From contig JAIYAY010000011.1 in the NCBI GenBank assembly GCA_027488785.1, positions 1-64,000 of the forward strand: 64,000 bases of DNA. Reading direction: 5' to 3'. Within the stretch, counting starts at the first letter, position 1. Each line of letters starts with the position of its first letter. Made by a program: the position numbers and the translations under genes. The stretch comes from Sphingomonadales bacterium. GTDB taxonomy: Bacteria > Pseudomonadota > Alphaproteobacteria > Sphingomonadales > Sphingomonadaceae. The notes below the pieces were generated by a model. That model worked only from the letters and a program-made list of their open reading frames with translations, ran no database searches and was not told the DNA's origin. Positions 36,649-45,099 of the stretch are shown here, one piece after another.

Positions 36649-36920
36649 CGGAAATTATCCGCATAAGCCTGAAGCTTCAGCGTTTTAGGCGGCGTTGGAA
36701 TAAAGGTCGCCGTTACCCCTTTTTTTTCCGCAAAAGCCCGCGCCGCCTCTAGGCTGGGGAAGGCCAATTGCACTTGCGATTGCGTATCGCCTGAACCCGC
36801 CCAGCCCATAAGCGGGTCCGCTTTACGGGGTTCTGCTGGCACATATTCCAACACCCATTCGCGGCGCCCACTACCTGACTGCATGGCATTTTTAGGGCGT
36901 TGAAAAATACGAGCGGACAT
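36645..36920 (-). CDS. NDUFS4-like (ETC complex I 18-kDa subunit) protein
   Basis: A 91-residue protein with the pattern of the accessory complex I subunit NDUFS4: MSARIFQRPKNAMQSG, WVLEYVP, DPLMGWAGSGDTQSQVQLAFPSLEAARAFAEKKG. In alphaproteobacteria it is a small orphan gene, sometimes shown to join complex I. The frame runs 41 codons further upstream, but the ATG at 36920 matches the known start. Adjacent genes are Nudix (convergent) and hrpB. Confidence 0.88.
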   Translation of the reverse strand: MSARIFQRPKNAMQSGSGRREWVLEYVPAEPRKADPLMGWAGSGDTQSQVQLAFPSLEAARAFAEKKGVTATFIPTPPKTLKLQAYADNFR

Positions 36921-36976
36921 ATTGCGTTTCCTGACGGTTAATTCGGCATCGCCTTGCCCGAACAGCATCTGAGTCG

Positions 36977-39430
36977 TCAAGCGTTGCGGGGCGTATCGCG
37001 CACTTGTGTTTTTTTCGTCTTGAGGCTGGCGACGCTCTCCCACGGCGCGTCCGGCCAGTTATGTTTTGGGTAACGGCCGCGCATTTCTTTGGCGACATCA
37101 CGCCAGCTTCCACGCCAAAATTCGGGCAGGTTGCGCGTGGTCTGGATAGGACGACCTGCTGGCGAGGTTAGGCTGAGAACGAGCGGTATGCGCTCAACGC
37201 CCACCAATGGGTGCGAATCAAGGCCAAACAAAGCTTGGACGCGCAATTCCACCGTTGGGCCGGCTTCGGCTGCATAATCAATATCATGTTCGGTTCCGGC
37301 GGGACTTTTGAAGGACGCAGGTGCAATTTGATCGATACGAGCCCGCACATCCCATCCCAGCAAATTGTCCAGCGCTTGGGCCAAACCCGATGGCGCAACG
37401 TCGCGCAAGCGGTTCACCTTCCCAAGCAAAGGCAAAAGCCATTGTTCTGCGCTTTGCGCCAAAGCATCGTCGCCGAGCGCGGCAATGCCGGCAAAGAGCG
37501 CACGTTCCCGAAGCGTGCGGGCTGAAACCGACCAAGGCAAAACATCGATCCCCATGTCTTGCACGGCGGCTAACAAAGCATTGGCAACGGCCTCTGGGTC
37601 AGGTTTTTCAACGCGTCCCTCGCTCAACACAATCGCACCAAGTCGTCGCTCGACCCGCGCCTCCACGCGGTCAGCATTTTTGTCGTAGGACAATATATCC
37701 TGACTGACTATGCGATGCGCAAATAGACCGATGACGTCCGGCTCGGTCAATGCCGCAGCCGACAATATCCGCGCCCCCGATGCCGCGCCTTGCACATCGG
37801 CAACCGCAAGCCACTCCTCACGCGCGAGCGGGGATGCCGCATCAAGCTGAAGCCCGCGCCCCATTGCGCTGATCCATTTCTCGCCCTTGAGGTCGCGACG
37901 TTTCGCAATACGTTCAGGAAATGCCGTGGCGATCAGACCGCCGACGCTCATAGGCGCCCGCGTGCCTTTCCCGTCACAAAGTCGCGCAATCCGTTGCGCT
38001 AGCTTGCGTGCGGCTTCTGCCTTTGGACTATGGTCGCGCGTGAAGCGATCAAAGCGTGCGTCAATGTCCTCACTTTGTCCGCCCAAGCCGCGCTCTTGCA
38101 GCAGAACCGCCATCATCGCTGCGTCCTCCGCTTGCCCATTATGGGCCGCGGTCGCGACCATATGCGCAAGGTTCGGCGGTAAAGGCAGGTTGGCAAGCGT
38201 CGTTCCGTGCGCCGTAATCCGTCCCTGCGCGTCCAATGCTTCCAACGACATCAACAACTTATGTGCTTGCTGAACCGCGGCGGCAGGCGGAGGATCAAGC
38301 CAACGGAGCTTCGCAGGGTCGTTCTCGCCCCAACGCGCGCAATCGAGCAATAGAGGCGCAAGATCGCTCTCAAGAATCTCGGGCGGGTCGAACGGCGGCA
38401 GGCCCCCGTTACCCGCTTCCTCCCACAATCGATAGGCTATCCCCGCCTGTTGCCGCGCAGCGCGCCCAGCGCGCTGCGTTGCGGCAGACAGGCTAGCGCG
38501 CTCTGTGACCAACCGCGTGACGCCAGCCGCTTGGTCAAAGCGCGCTCGCCGTGCAAGGCCACTGTCGACAACGACACGCACCCCGTCAATGGTTAGACTG
38601 GTCTCCGCAATGTTTGTGGCAAAAATGACCTTGCGGCGGCCTTGGGCATCAGGGCGGACCGCAAGCCGCTGTACCGCTGGGTCAATCTGTCCATGTAGCT
38701 TATGCACGACGATACCCGCGCCGCAATCGCCCAAAGCGTCATAGGCACGGTCAATCTCACGCACGCCGGGCAGGAATGCCAATATATCGCCCGGCTGCTC
38801 CGACAGCGCCTGACGCAATATGCGCACCATGTCCGTCTCAATCGGTAGCTCGGTCCTGCGGCCGACATAAAGATATTCCAAAGGCCATCTTTTACCTTCG
38901 CTTTCCAGTACAGGCGCGCTGTCCATCAATGTTGAGAAACGCGCCCCATCCAAAGTCGCCGACATTGCCAGCAAGCGCAGATCAGGGCGGAAGGCGGCTT
39001 GCGCCTCTAATGCCAGCGCAAGGCCGAAATCGCTATCGATGCTGCGTTCGTGGACTTCATCAAACAACACAGCCGATACGCCTGACAGCTCAGGATCATT
39101 GATAATCCGATTACGGAAAATGCCCTCTGTCATCACCAATATGCGGGTATCTGGGCCATGCTTGCTATCCAGCCGTGTCGCGTAACCAACGCGTCCGCCA
39201 ACCGCTTCGTCCAAATTTTCGGCAATACGTTCCGCAGCCATGCGCGCGGCTAAGCGGCGCGGTGACAGCAACAGGATCTGACCATTACAATAAGGCTCAT
39301 TCAGCAAGGCAGGCGCAACCATCGTGGTTTTGCCTGCGCCCGGTGGGGCAATAAGAACAGCATTAGGCGCCGCCCGTAAAGATGCCAGCAAATCGGGCAT
39401 AACCGCCATGACGGGCAATGCTTCGGTCAT
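36977..39430 (-). CDS. hrpB: ATP-dependent helicase HrpB
   Basis: A DEAH-box helicase of about 817 residues. Walker A APPGAGKTT, DEVHERS, SAT and QRAGRAARQ-type motif VI are visible, followed by HA2/OB-like and the HrpB-specific C-terminal domain. Substrate in bacteria is uncertain, probably RNA. Start choice: the ATG at 39430 (MTEALPVMAV) is taken. A TTG at 39463 overlaps the TGA of the upstream polyprenyl synthase gene and would add 11 residues; coupling makes that possible. Confidence 0.93.
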   Translation of the reverse strand: MTEALPVMAVMPDLLASLRAAPNAVLIAPPGAGKTTMVAPALLNEPYCNGQILLLSPRRLAARMAAERIAENLDEAVGGRVGYATRLDSKHGPDTRILVMTEGIFRNRIINDPELSGVSAVLFDEVHERSIDSDFGLALALEAQAAFRPDLRLLAMSATLDGARFSTLMDSAPVLESEGKRWPLEYLYVGRRTELPIETDMVRILRQALSEQPGDILAFLPGVREIDRAYDALGDCGAGIVVHKLHGQIDPAVQRLAVRPDAQGRRKVIFATNIAETSLTIDGVRVVVDSGLARRARFDQAAGVTRLVTERASLSAATQRAGRAARQQAGIAYRLWEEAGNGGLPPFDPPEILESDLAPLLLDCARWGENDPAKLRWLDPPPAAAVQQAHKLLMSLEALDAQGRITAHGTTLANLPLPPNLAHMVATAAHNGQAEDAAMMAVLLQERGLGGQSEDIDARFDRFTRDHSPKAEAARKLAQRIARLCDGKGTRAPMSVGGLIATAFPERIAKRRDLKGEKWISAMGRGLQLDAASPLAREEWLAVADVQGAASGARILSAAALTEPDVIGLFAHRIVSQDILSYDKNADRVEARVERRLGAIVLSEGRVEKPDPEAVANALLAAVQDMGIDVLPWSVSARTLRERALFAGIAALGDDALAQSAEQWLLPLLGKVNRLRDVAPSGLAQALDNLLGWDVRARIDQIAPASFKSPAGTEHDIDYAAEAGPTVELRVQALFGLDSHPLVGVERIPLVLSLTSPAGRPIQTTRNLPEFWRGSWRDVAKEMRGRYPKHNWPDAPWESVASLKTKKTQVRDTPRNA

Positions 39431-39459
39431 GTTCAGCGCGGACGGCACCGCTGAGTCCG

Positions 39460-40473
39460 TCAATATGCGCGGGCTATTGCGAATTCCACTGCCTCAGTCA
39501 GCGCAGATTTGGCTTCGCCTGCTGGGAAATGCGCAATCGCATCAATCGCGCGCTGACCATAATGCCGTGCCCGATCCAAGGTATCGTCAATAGCACGATG
39601 CGCACGCAACAATGTGCAGGCATGCGCCAAATCGGCATCGCTCACCCGGTTGCCAAGCATCGCATTGCGCCAAAATTTCTGTTCTTCGGAATTGCCGCGG
39701 CAATGCGCGAGGATGACAGGCAGCGTAACCTTGCCATCACGGAAATCGTCGCCGCTGTCCTTGCCCATAATCGCGCCATCGGAGACATAGTCGATGGCAT
39801 CATCCACCAGCTGAAACGCAATGCCAAGATTGCGGCCATATGCATCCAGCGCCATTTCCTGCGCATCACCGCTTTCGGCGACAACAGCGGATATCCGGCA
39901 CGCGGCAGCAAATAATGCCGCCGTTTTCGAGCCAATGATATCGAGATATTTTTCTTCTGTTGTCGAAATCTGCCGCTGTGCGGTCAATTGGTTGACTTCG
40001 CCCTCTGCGATAACCGCCGATGCGTTGGACAGGATTTTAAGAACCTTAAGCGAACCATCCTCGACCATCAGCTCAAACGACCGACTGAACAGAAAATCGC
40101 CGACGAGCACAGCTGCTGGGTTCCCGAAGATCAGGTTCGCAGCGGTCTTGCCACGTCGCATATCACTGCCGTCGACAACATCATCATGCAGCAAGGTTGC
40201 GGTGTGAATAAACTCTACGGCGGCGGCCAGTTTATGGTGACGTTCGCCAGGATAATCCAGCAACCGCGCGCAGGCCAAAGTGAGCATCGGCCGCATCCGT
40301 TTGCCACCGCCAGCAATCAAATGACCAGCCAGTTCGGGAATAAGAGGAATTTCGGACTGCATACGATCCAGAATGACCGCATTGACCTTATTCATACCCG
40401 GCGCGACCAATTTTAAGATTGGATCGAGAGAGGGCGCTTGATGTCCGCCGATTTTGTGAATAGTTGCCGTCAT
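39460..40473 (-). CDS. ispB: Long-chain polyprenyl diphosphate synthase
   Basis: A 337-residue trans-prenyltransferase. The first Asp-rich motif is DDVVD (97-101) in LLHDDVVDGSDMRRGKTAAN, the second is DDAIDY, and GGGKRMRP binds the diphosphate. Small residues before the first motif permit a long chain, suiting octaprenyl to decaprenyl diphosphate for the ubiquinone side chain (Q-10 is typical of sphingomonads). It overlaps the TTG option of hrpB. Divergent from chorismate mutase. Confidence 0.93.
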   Translation of the reverse strand: MTATIHKIGGHQAPSLDPILKLVAPGMNKVNAVILDRMQSEIPLIPELAGHLIAGGGKRMRPMLTLACARLLDYPGERHHKLAAAVEFIHTATLLHDDVVDGSDMRRGKTAANLIFGNPAAVLVGDFLFSRSFELMVEDGSLKVLKILSNASAVIAEGEVNQLTAQRQISTTEEKYLDIIGSKTAALFAAACRISAVVAESGDAQEMALDAYGRNLGIAFQLVDDAIDYVSDGAIMGKDSGDDFRDGKVTLPVILAHCRGNSEEQKFWRNAMLGNRVSDADLAHACTLLRAHRAIDDTLDRARHYGQRAIDAIAHFPAGEAKSALTEAVEFAIARAY

Positions 40474-40560
40474 AATTTGATCGCTGTGACGCGCGCAGCG
40501 TGGATAGGCAAGTGCAAATGGCGTATTTACCCTTGTCCGTTACGCTCAATATCGGCACAG

Positions 40561-40857
40561 ATGGCATCAATGAACGACGCAGACACTCTCGCCCACTATC
40601 GCGACAGCATCGATAACATTGATGCTGCGCTGGTTTTCATGCTCGCCGAACGGTTCAAGATAACACAGGCGGTAGGCGAGTTTAAAGCGAAGTCATCACT
40701 GCCACCCGCAGACCCAGCACGCGAAGAACAGCAGATACAACGGCTTCGGCAATTAGCACGCGATGCCAAGCTTGACCCTGATTTCACAGAGAAATTCCTG
40801 CGCTTCATCATTGATGAAGTCATTCGCCACCATCAGCAAATCCGCGACGGCAATTAA
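40561..40857 (+). CDS. Chorismate mutase, AroQ type
   Basis: A 98-residue all-helical enzyme that rearranges chorismate to prephenate. Core residues appear in YRDSIDNIDAALVFMLAERFKITQAVGEFKA and in the C-terminal FLRFIIDEVIRHHQQI. The long upstream extension of the frame has no family content; ATGs at 40561 and 40570 are the two candidates. Its 3' end overlaps the convergent histidine kinase gene by four bases. Confidence 0.9.
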   Translation: MASMNDADTLAHYRDSIDNIDAALVFMLAERFKITQAVGEFKAKSSLPPADPAREEQQIQRLRQLARDAKLDPDFTEKFLRFIIDEVIRHHQQIRDGN

Positions 40858-42227
40858 TCAGCCTTTGGCAGCCTCAGCCGCACCAAAAGTCCGCCAAGGT
40901 CATCGCTTTTTTCCAACGCGATAGCCCCGCCATAAATTTCGACAACGTCGCGGACGATCGCAAGGCCAAGACCTGTGCCGGGCTTGCCGGTATCCAACCG
41001 CGCACCGCGATCAAACAATCGCTCACGCTCGCCTTCAGGGATGCCATGTCCGTCATCCTCAATGACCATTTCCACAAAATCACCTGCATCCTCGACCGTC
41101 ACAAACACACTGCCGCCGCCATATTTGGCGGCGTTTTCGATTAAGTTACCAAGCATTTCATCAAGATCCTGCCGCTCCACCCGTGCGGCAATTGTCTTAT
41201 CTCCGGCCATATCGAGTCGGACATGTGCATAAAGGCGGCCCACCGCGCGTTCGACCGATTCCAAACTTCCCCAGACCACCGCACGGCTTTGGCTGTGGCC
41301 CAGGCGGCCAACGGCGCGGGCTCGCGCCAAATGGTGATCCACCTGACGTCGCATCGTTGTTGCTTCGCGGATAACAGTTTCCGATATATCGGGGGCTTTC
41401 GCGGTCGCGCTATTCATGATGACCGTTAACGGCGTCTTCAGCGCATGCGCGAGGTTGCCCGCATGACGGCGTGATTCCTCCGCCTGCTTCTCATTATGGT
41501 CGAGCAAGGCGTTCAGTTCATTGACCATCGGCATCACTTCATCCGGCAAGGCATCGGTCACTCGGCTTTCCTTACCGCTGCGCATCTGCGCAATCGCCTT
41601 GCGCACCGCGCGCAACGGCCATAGCCCATAAAATGTCTGTAACGCCGCCAAAATGATGAGACCAAGTGCCAAAAGAAGGAAGCTTGTTACCAATACCGAC
41701 CGCAATTCCTGAATCTGCCCATCAAGGCTATTGCGGCTTTGCGCGACCATGAATGTCCAAGCAACATCGGAGTCCGGAAGTTTTATCGAGCGCTCTGCGA
41801 TGCGCAGCGGCTCGTCAGGAAATTCATTACTGTTCCGAAAATGGACAGCCTGATCGTTGTGGTGAGCGGGCGGATTAAGCGCGCGGTCCCACAATGAGCG
41901 AGAGGGAAATGGCGTCGTGTCTTTGCCGGTAATCTGCCAGTAAAGCCCGCTGTTCGGTTCCAGAAAACGTTGATCGCCCAAAGGCCGGTTCATCCGGATT
42001 TCTCCATCAGGTCCGATTTCTGCCGAGGCAATCATCGCGGTCAGGACATATTCGAGCTGAGTATCAAAATTCTGTTCAACCGAATTGGTCAACACGCGGT
42101 CCAGCGCCGCCCCCCCTCCGATAAGCAAAATCGTAATCCAAGCCGCCGCCGTTAGGATCATCCGGCGGGTCAGCGATCCTGTGCTTTGAAATTGGCTGCG
42201 CCATGTTGGCTGCTTTGGTGAGGACAT
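40854..42227 (-). CDS. Sensor histidine kinase
   Basis: A 457-residue membrane kinase. N-terminal helix about 23-43, a periplasmic sensor region (about 44-176), second helix about 178-198, HAMP-like segment, then the H-box GNLAHALKTPLTVI with His261, and ATPase boxes VIEDDGHGIPEGE and GKPGTGLGLAIV. The ORF opens at a TTG, but the ATG at 42227 (MSSPKQPTW) is preferred. It follows its response regulator by about 17 bases, so the pair forms one operon with PepSY upstream. Confidence 0.92.
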   Translation of the reverse strand: MSSPKQPTWRSQFQSTGSLTRRMILTAAAWITILLIGGGAALDRVLTNSVEQNFDTQLEYVLTAMIASAEIGPDGEIRMNRPLGDQRFLEPNSGLYWQITGKDTTPFPSRSLWDRALNPPAHHNDQAVHFRNSNEFPDEPLRIAERSIKLPDSDVAWTFMVAQSRNSLDGQIQELRSVLVTSFLLLALGLIILAALQTFYGLWPLRAVRKAIAQMRSGKESRVTDALPDEVMPMVNELNALLDHNEKQAEESRRHAGNLAHALKTPLTVIMNSATAKAPDISETVIREATTMRRQVDHHLARARAVGRLGHSQSRAVVWGSLESVERAVGRLYAHVRLDMAGDKTIAARVERQDLDEMLGNLIENAAKYGGGSVFVTVEDAGDFVEMVIEDDGHGIPEGERERLFDRGARLDTGKPGTGLGLAIVRDVVEIYGGAIALEKSDDLGGLLVRLRLPKAD

Positions 42228-42244
42228 AATGGCGACTGGCAACC

Positions 42245-42910
42245 TCAGCTCACCGGTTCCTCGAGGCTGTAGCCAAGACCCCTAATCGTCGAAATCACGT
42301 CCTGCCCCAGTTTCTTGCGGATACGGGTCACGAAAACTTCAATGGTGTTGGAATCGCGGTCGAAATCCTGATCATAAATATGTTCGATCAGTTCCGTCCG
42401 CGAGACAACCTTGCCTTTGTGGTGCATCAGGTACGACAGCAGCTTATATTCTTGCGCAGTCAGCTTTACAGGTTGACCATCAAGCGTCACACGGCCCGAA
42501 CGCGTGTCCAGCCGAACATCGCCAACAGTCAACTCGCTCGATGCATTGCCCGACGCGCGGCGGATTAGCGCGCGCAACCGCGCAATCAATTCTTCGGTCT
42601 GGAACGGTTTGGCGAGATAGTCATCGGCACCCGCATCAAGGCCAGCAACCTTGTCCGACCAGCTATCTCGCGCCGTCAGCACCAACACAGGAAATTTCCG
42701 GCCTTCTTTGCGCCAGCGATCAAGAACGGTTAGCCCGTCAATTTCAGGCAAACCCAGATCAAGAATGACGGCGTCATAATTTTCGTTGGAGCCCATATAA
42801 TGGCCATCCTCACCGTCAACCGAGAGGTCAACAGCGTAGCCAGCACCTTCCAGCGTTGACTTGAGCTGCTTGCCCAAATTGGGTTCGTCTTCCACGATCA
42901 AAATGCGCAT
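42245..42910 (-). CDS. OmpR-family response regulator
   Basis: A 221-residue regulator with receiver Asp51 (VILDLGLPEIDG), Lys in DYLAKPF, and a winged-helix output domain (about 125-218; TAQEYKLLSYLMHHKGKVVSRTELIEHIY). Partner of the kinase gene downstream. The arrangement PepSY-regulator-kinase resembles alphaproteobacterial PhoPQ/FeuPQ-like systems that sense envelope or ionic conditions; the stimulus here is unknown. Confidence 0.93.
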   Translation of the reverse strand: MRILIVEDEPNLGKQLKSTLEGAGYAVDLSVDGEDGHYMGSNENYDAVILDLGLPEIDGLTVLDRWRKEGRKFPVLVLTARDSWSDKVAGLDAGADDYLAKPFQTEELIARLRALIRRASGNASSELTVGDVRLDTRSGRVTLDGQPVKLTAQEYKLLSYLMHHKGKVVSRTELIEHIYDQDFDRDSNTIEVFVTRIRKKLGQDVISTIRGLGYSLEEPVS

Positions 42911-42979
42911 GCCGTTCCCTTATATTGTCAATAATTGTATCGCGATGTGGCTAGCAGATTTGTGTGCCGCCACAAAATC

Positions 42980-43282
42980 CTATCCGCGTTGCCGCAGCAC
43001 ACTTCCCGTCCGTCCATCCACATCGACGAAGATGACGCGGTCACGGTCAATAAATTTTAGCCGATATACTTGGGCGGTTGGGTCGTATTCTGGACCCAGA
43101 TATTGCATCCCGCGCATTCGCGGAACAATGTTTGCTTCAATCTCGCGCAAGGATTTGACCTTGCCCGATCTCATATCCTGTCGCGCCTCATTCTGTTCCC
43201 CCCGGCGCGGATCGGCCGTAACGGGGCTAAGCAAAGCGATGCTTGCAAGCATAGAGATACAGACAGGACGGTTGATCATCAT
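42980..43282 (-). CDS. Small secreted PepSY domain protein
   Basis: A 100-residue protein with a signal peptide (about 1-23) and one PepSY domain: SLREIEANIVPRMRGMQYLG, then VYRLKFIDRDRVIFVDVDGRTGSVLRQRG. PepSY proteins can act as periplasmic protease or sensor-kinase inhibitors. It lies 70 bases upstream of the response regulator gene and is probably cotranscribed. Two ATGs in tandem; either may serve. Confidence 0.85.
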   Translation of the reverse strand: MMINRPVCISMLASIALLSPVTADPRRGEQNEARQDMRSGKVKSLREIEANIVPRMRGMQYLGPEYDPTAQVYRLKFIDRDRVIFVDVDGRTGSVLRQRG

Positions 43283-43359
43283 CGCCCCCTAAGCGTGCAG
43301 CATTGAACGCACAATGAATGGCGCGCTGAGGTTGCGCGTCGGGTGACATGGAAAATCCA

Positions 43360-44088
43360 TTATTTAACCATTTCAAAGGTGAACGACATGCTTGCCCGGA
43401 TACTTAATTCGCCCGGCGAGATGGGGGTGGCATTTTCCGCCGCATCCATTGAGACGCGCGCCATTTTCATCATCGCAAAACCCTGCTCTTGGTCATTTTC
43501 TTCGACGCGCAACACGCGGACATTATTATACCCAGCTTTGCGCGCCAAATTGCGGGCCCGGGTCATCGCTGTGGCCCACACCTTGTCACGGGCAGCCTCC
43601 CGAAAAGGACTGTCATCCTCAATGCTAAATATTGGTCCATTGAAACTGGTTGCACCATCAAGAGCGAGCGCATCCAGAAACACGCTGAGCTTCGTGAGGT
43701 CGCGCAATGTCGCATTGACCATGTTCGATGCCTCATAGCCCTTAAAAACCTGTTTACCGCCGCGTTCATCATACTGCTGGTTTAAGTTGATTTGCGTGGT
43801 TTGGATATCGCGATCCGCGATGCCGAGCGTTTTCAGCCGCGCGACAACCGACGCCATTTGCACATTATTGGCGCGAACCGCCGCGCTTGCCGTTGGTGCC
43901 ATTGTTTGAACGCCGGTCGAAAATGTGGCAATGTCCGGAAGTGTTTCAACCGTTTCAGATATTGTCATATCAATCACGGGGTTGGTTGGGTTAATATTCA
44001 CCATAGTGATATTCGCGCCACGCGCCATCGCGCCACTGGCCATCATCCCGCCTGTCACAAGCATCGCTGCAAAAATCAATTTACGCAT
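43360..44088 (-). CDS. SIMPL domain periplasmic protein
   Basis: A 242-residue exported protein with a signal peptide (cleavage after AMA, about 22). The SIMPL/DUF541 fold is recognisable from ISETVETLPDIATFSTGVQTMAPTASAAVRANN and the AR..A..KA...A-type core WATAMTRARNLARKAGYNNVRVLRVEEN. Related proteins (e.g. BP26/OMP28) form periplasmic rings and help envelope stress resistance. It is upstream of PepSY by 77 bases on the same strand; one unit is possible. Confidence 0.9.
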   Translation of the reverse strand: MRKLIFAAMLVTGGMMASGAMARGANITMVNINPTNPVIDMTISETVETLPDIATFSTGVQTMAPTASAAVRANNVQMASVVARLKTLGIADRDIQTTQINLNQQYDERGGKQVFKGYEASNMVNATLRDLTKLSVFLDALALDGATSFNGPIFSIEDDSPFREAARDKVWATAMTRARNLARKAGYNNVRVLRVEENDQEQGFAMMKMARVSMDAAENATPISPGELSIRASMSFTFEMVK

Positions 44089-44115
44089 GTCAAACTCCCG
44101 TTTTATGCCAAGCGC

Positions 44116-44964
44116 TTAGATTGCTGTTTGGCGTGCCCAATCAATATAGGCACGGCGAAGCTGAACGGTTGCAGAACCGGGTTGGCCATTGCCGATTATA
44201 TGTCCATTAATCTGCACCACTGGCATCACAAAGCCTGAGGCGGACGACACAAAGGCTTCGGAAGCTTGCTCTGCCTCGCGAATGGAAAAGGGTCGTTCTT
44301 CTATACGTTGCGCGACAAGCGGAAGCACGGATGCGCGGGTAATGCCGTGTAAAATTTCGCGGTTAAGTGGGTGCGTGACCAGAACCCCATCATGCGTGAT
44401 GATATGTGCATTTTGCGCGCTGCCTTCGGTGATCCAGCCATTGCGTTCCATCCACGCATCATCGGCACCGCGTGCAATCGCCTCGTTTTTCATCATGGAG
44501 GCATATAGCAACTGCGTCGTTTTGATATCTGCCCTGCCCCAACGCAAATCCGGCATCGTAATCACCCGGCTTCCGCGCTGTGCCAATGGGTTATCCGCGA
44601 GTGCGCGGGATTGGGTGAAGGCAAGGACTGTGGGCGGCGTGTCGGCGGAAGGAAATACAAAGTCGCGGTCTTCGGGTACCCCGCGTGTAACCTGCCAATA
44701 GATCATGCCTTCTTCGAGGTTATTGCGCGCAACAAGTTCGCGGCAAATTGCAAGCCATCCATCCGCGTCTGGCGCGCCGTTTATGCCGATTTCATCAAGT
44801 GAACGCGCAAGGCGTTGCACATGGCCACCGAAATCGACGAGCTTGCCGTCCAATACGGACACGACCTCGTAAACAGCGTCGGAGAACAGAAAGCCTCGGT
44901 CGAATACCGACACTTTGCCTTCCGTTTCAGGGGTATAATTTCCATTCAGATATATTGTGCGCAT
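44116..44964 (-). CDS. D-amino acid aminotransferase-like class IV enzyme
   Basis: A 282-residue fold-type IV PLP enzyme. PLP Lys in DIKTTQLLYASMMKNEA, arginine-containing VTRGVPEDRDF, and ITEGSAQNAHI for cofactor phosphate. This pattern fits D-alanine/D-amino acid transaminases rather than BCATs. It begins about 65 bases from the divergent ABC-F gene and is followed by the SIMPL gene. Confidence 0.9.
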   Translation of the reverse strand: MRTIYLNGNYTPETEGKVSVFDRGFLFSDAVYEVVSVLDGKLVDFGGHVQRLARSLDEIGINGAPDADGWLAICRELVARNNLEEGMIYWQVTRGVPEDRDFVFPSADTPPTVLAFTQSRALADNPLAQRGSRVITMPDLRWGRADIKTTQLLYASMMKNEAIARGADDAWMERNGWITEGSAQNAHIITHDGVLVTHPLNREILHGITRASVLPLVAQRIEERPFSIREAEQASEAFVSSASGFVMPVVQINGHIIGNGQPGSATVQLRRAYIDWARQTAI

Positions 44965-45099
44965 AAAAGGGCTTTGCTTGAAGCTTCACTCGGCGTCAAC
45001 ATCCGCATTGTCATGCCCGGAAAAGCATGAATGACAAAAGACGGCGGATCGACAATCTGGCTTGCCCCTGCCCTTGCTACCCCCTATCCGCCAGCCCAT

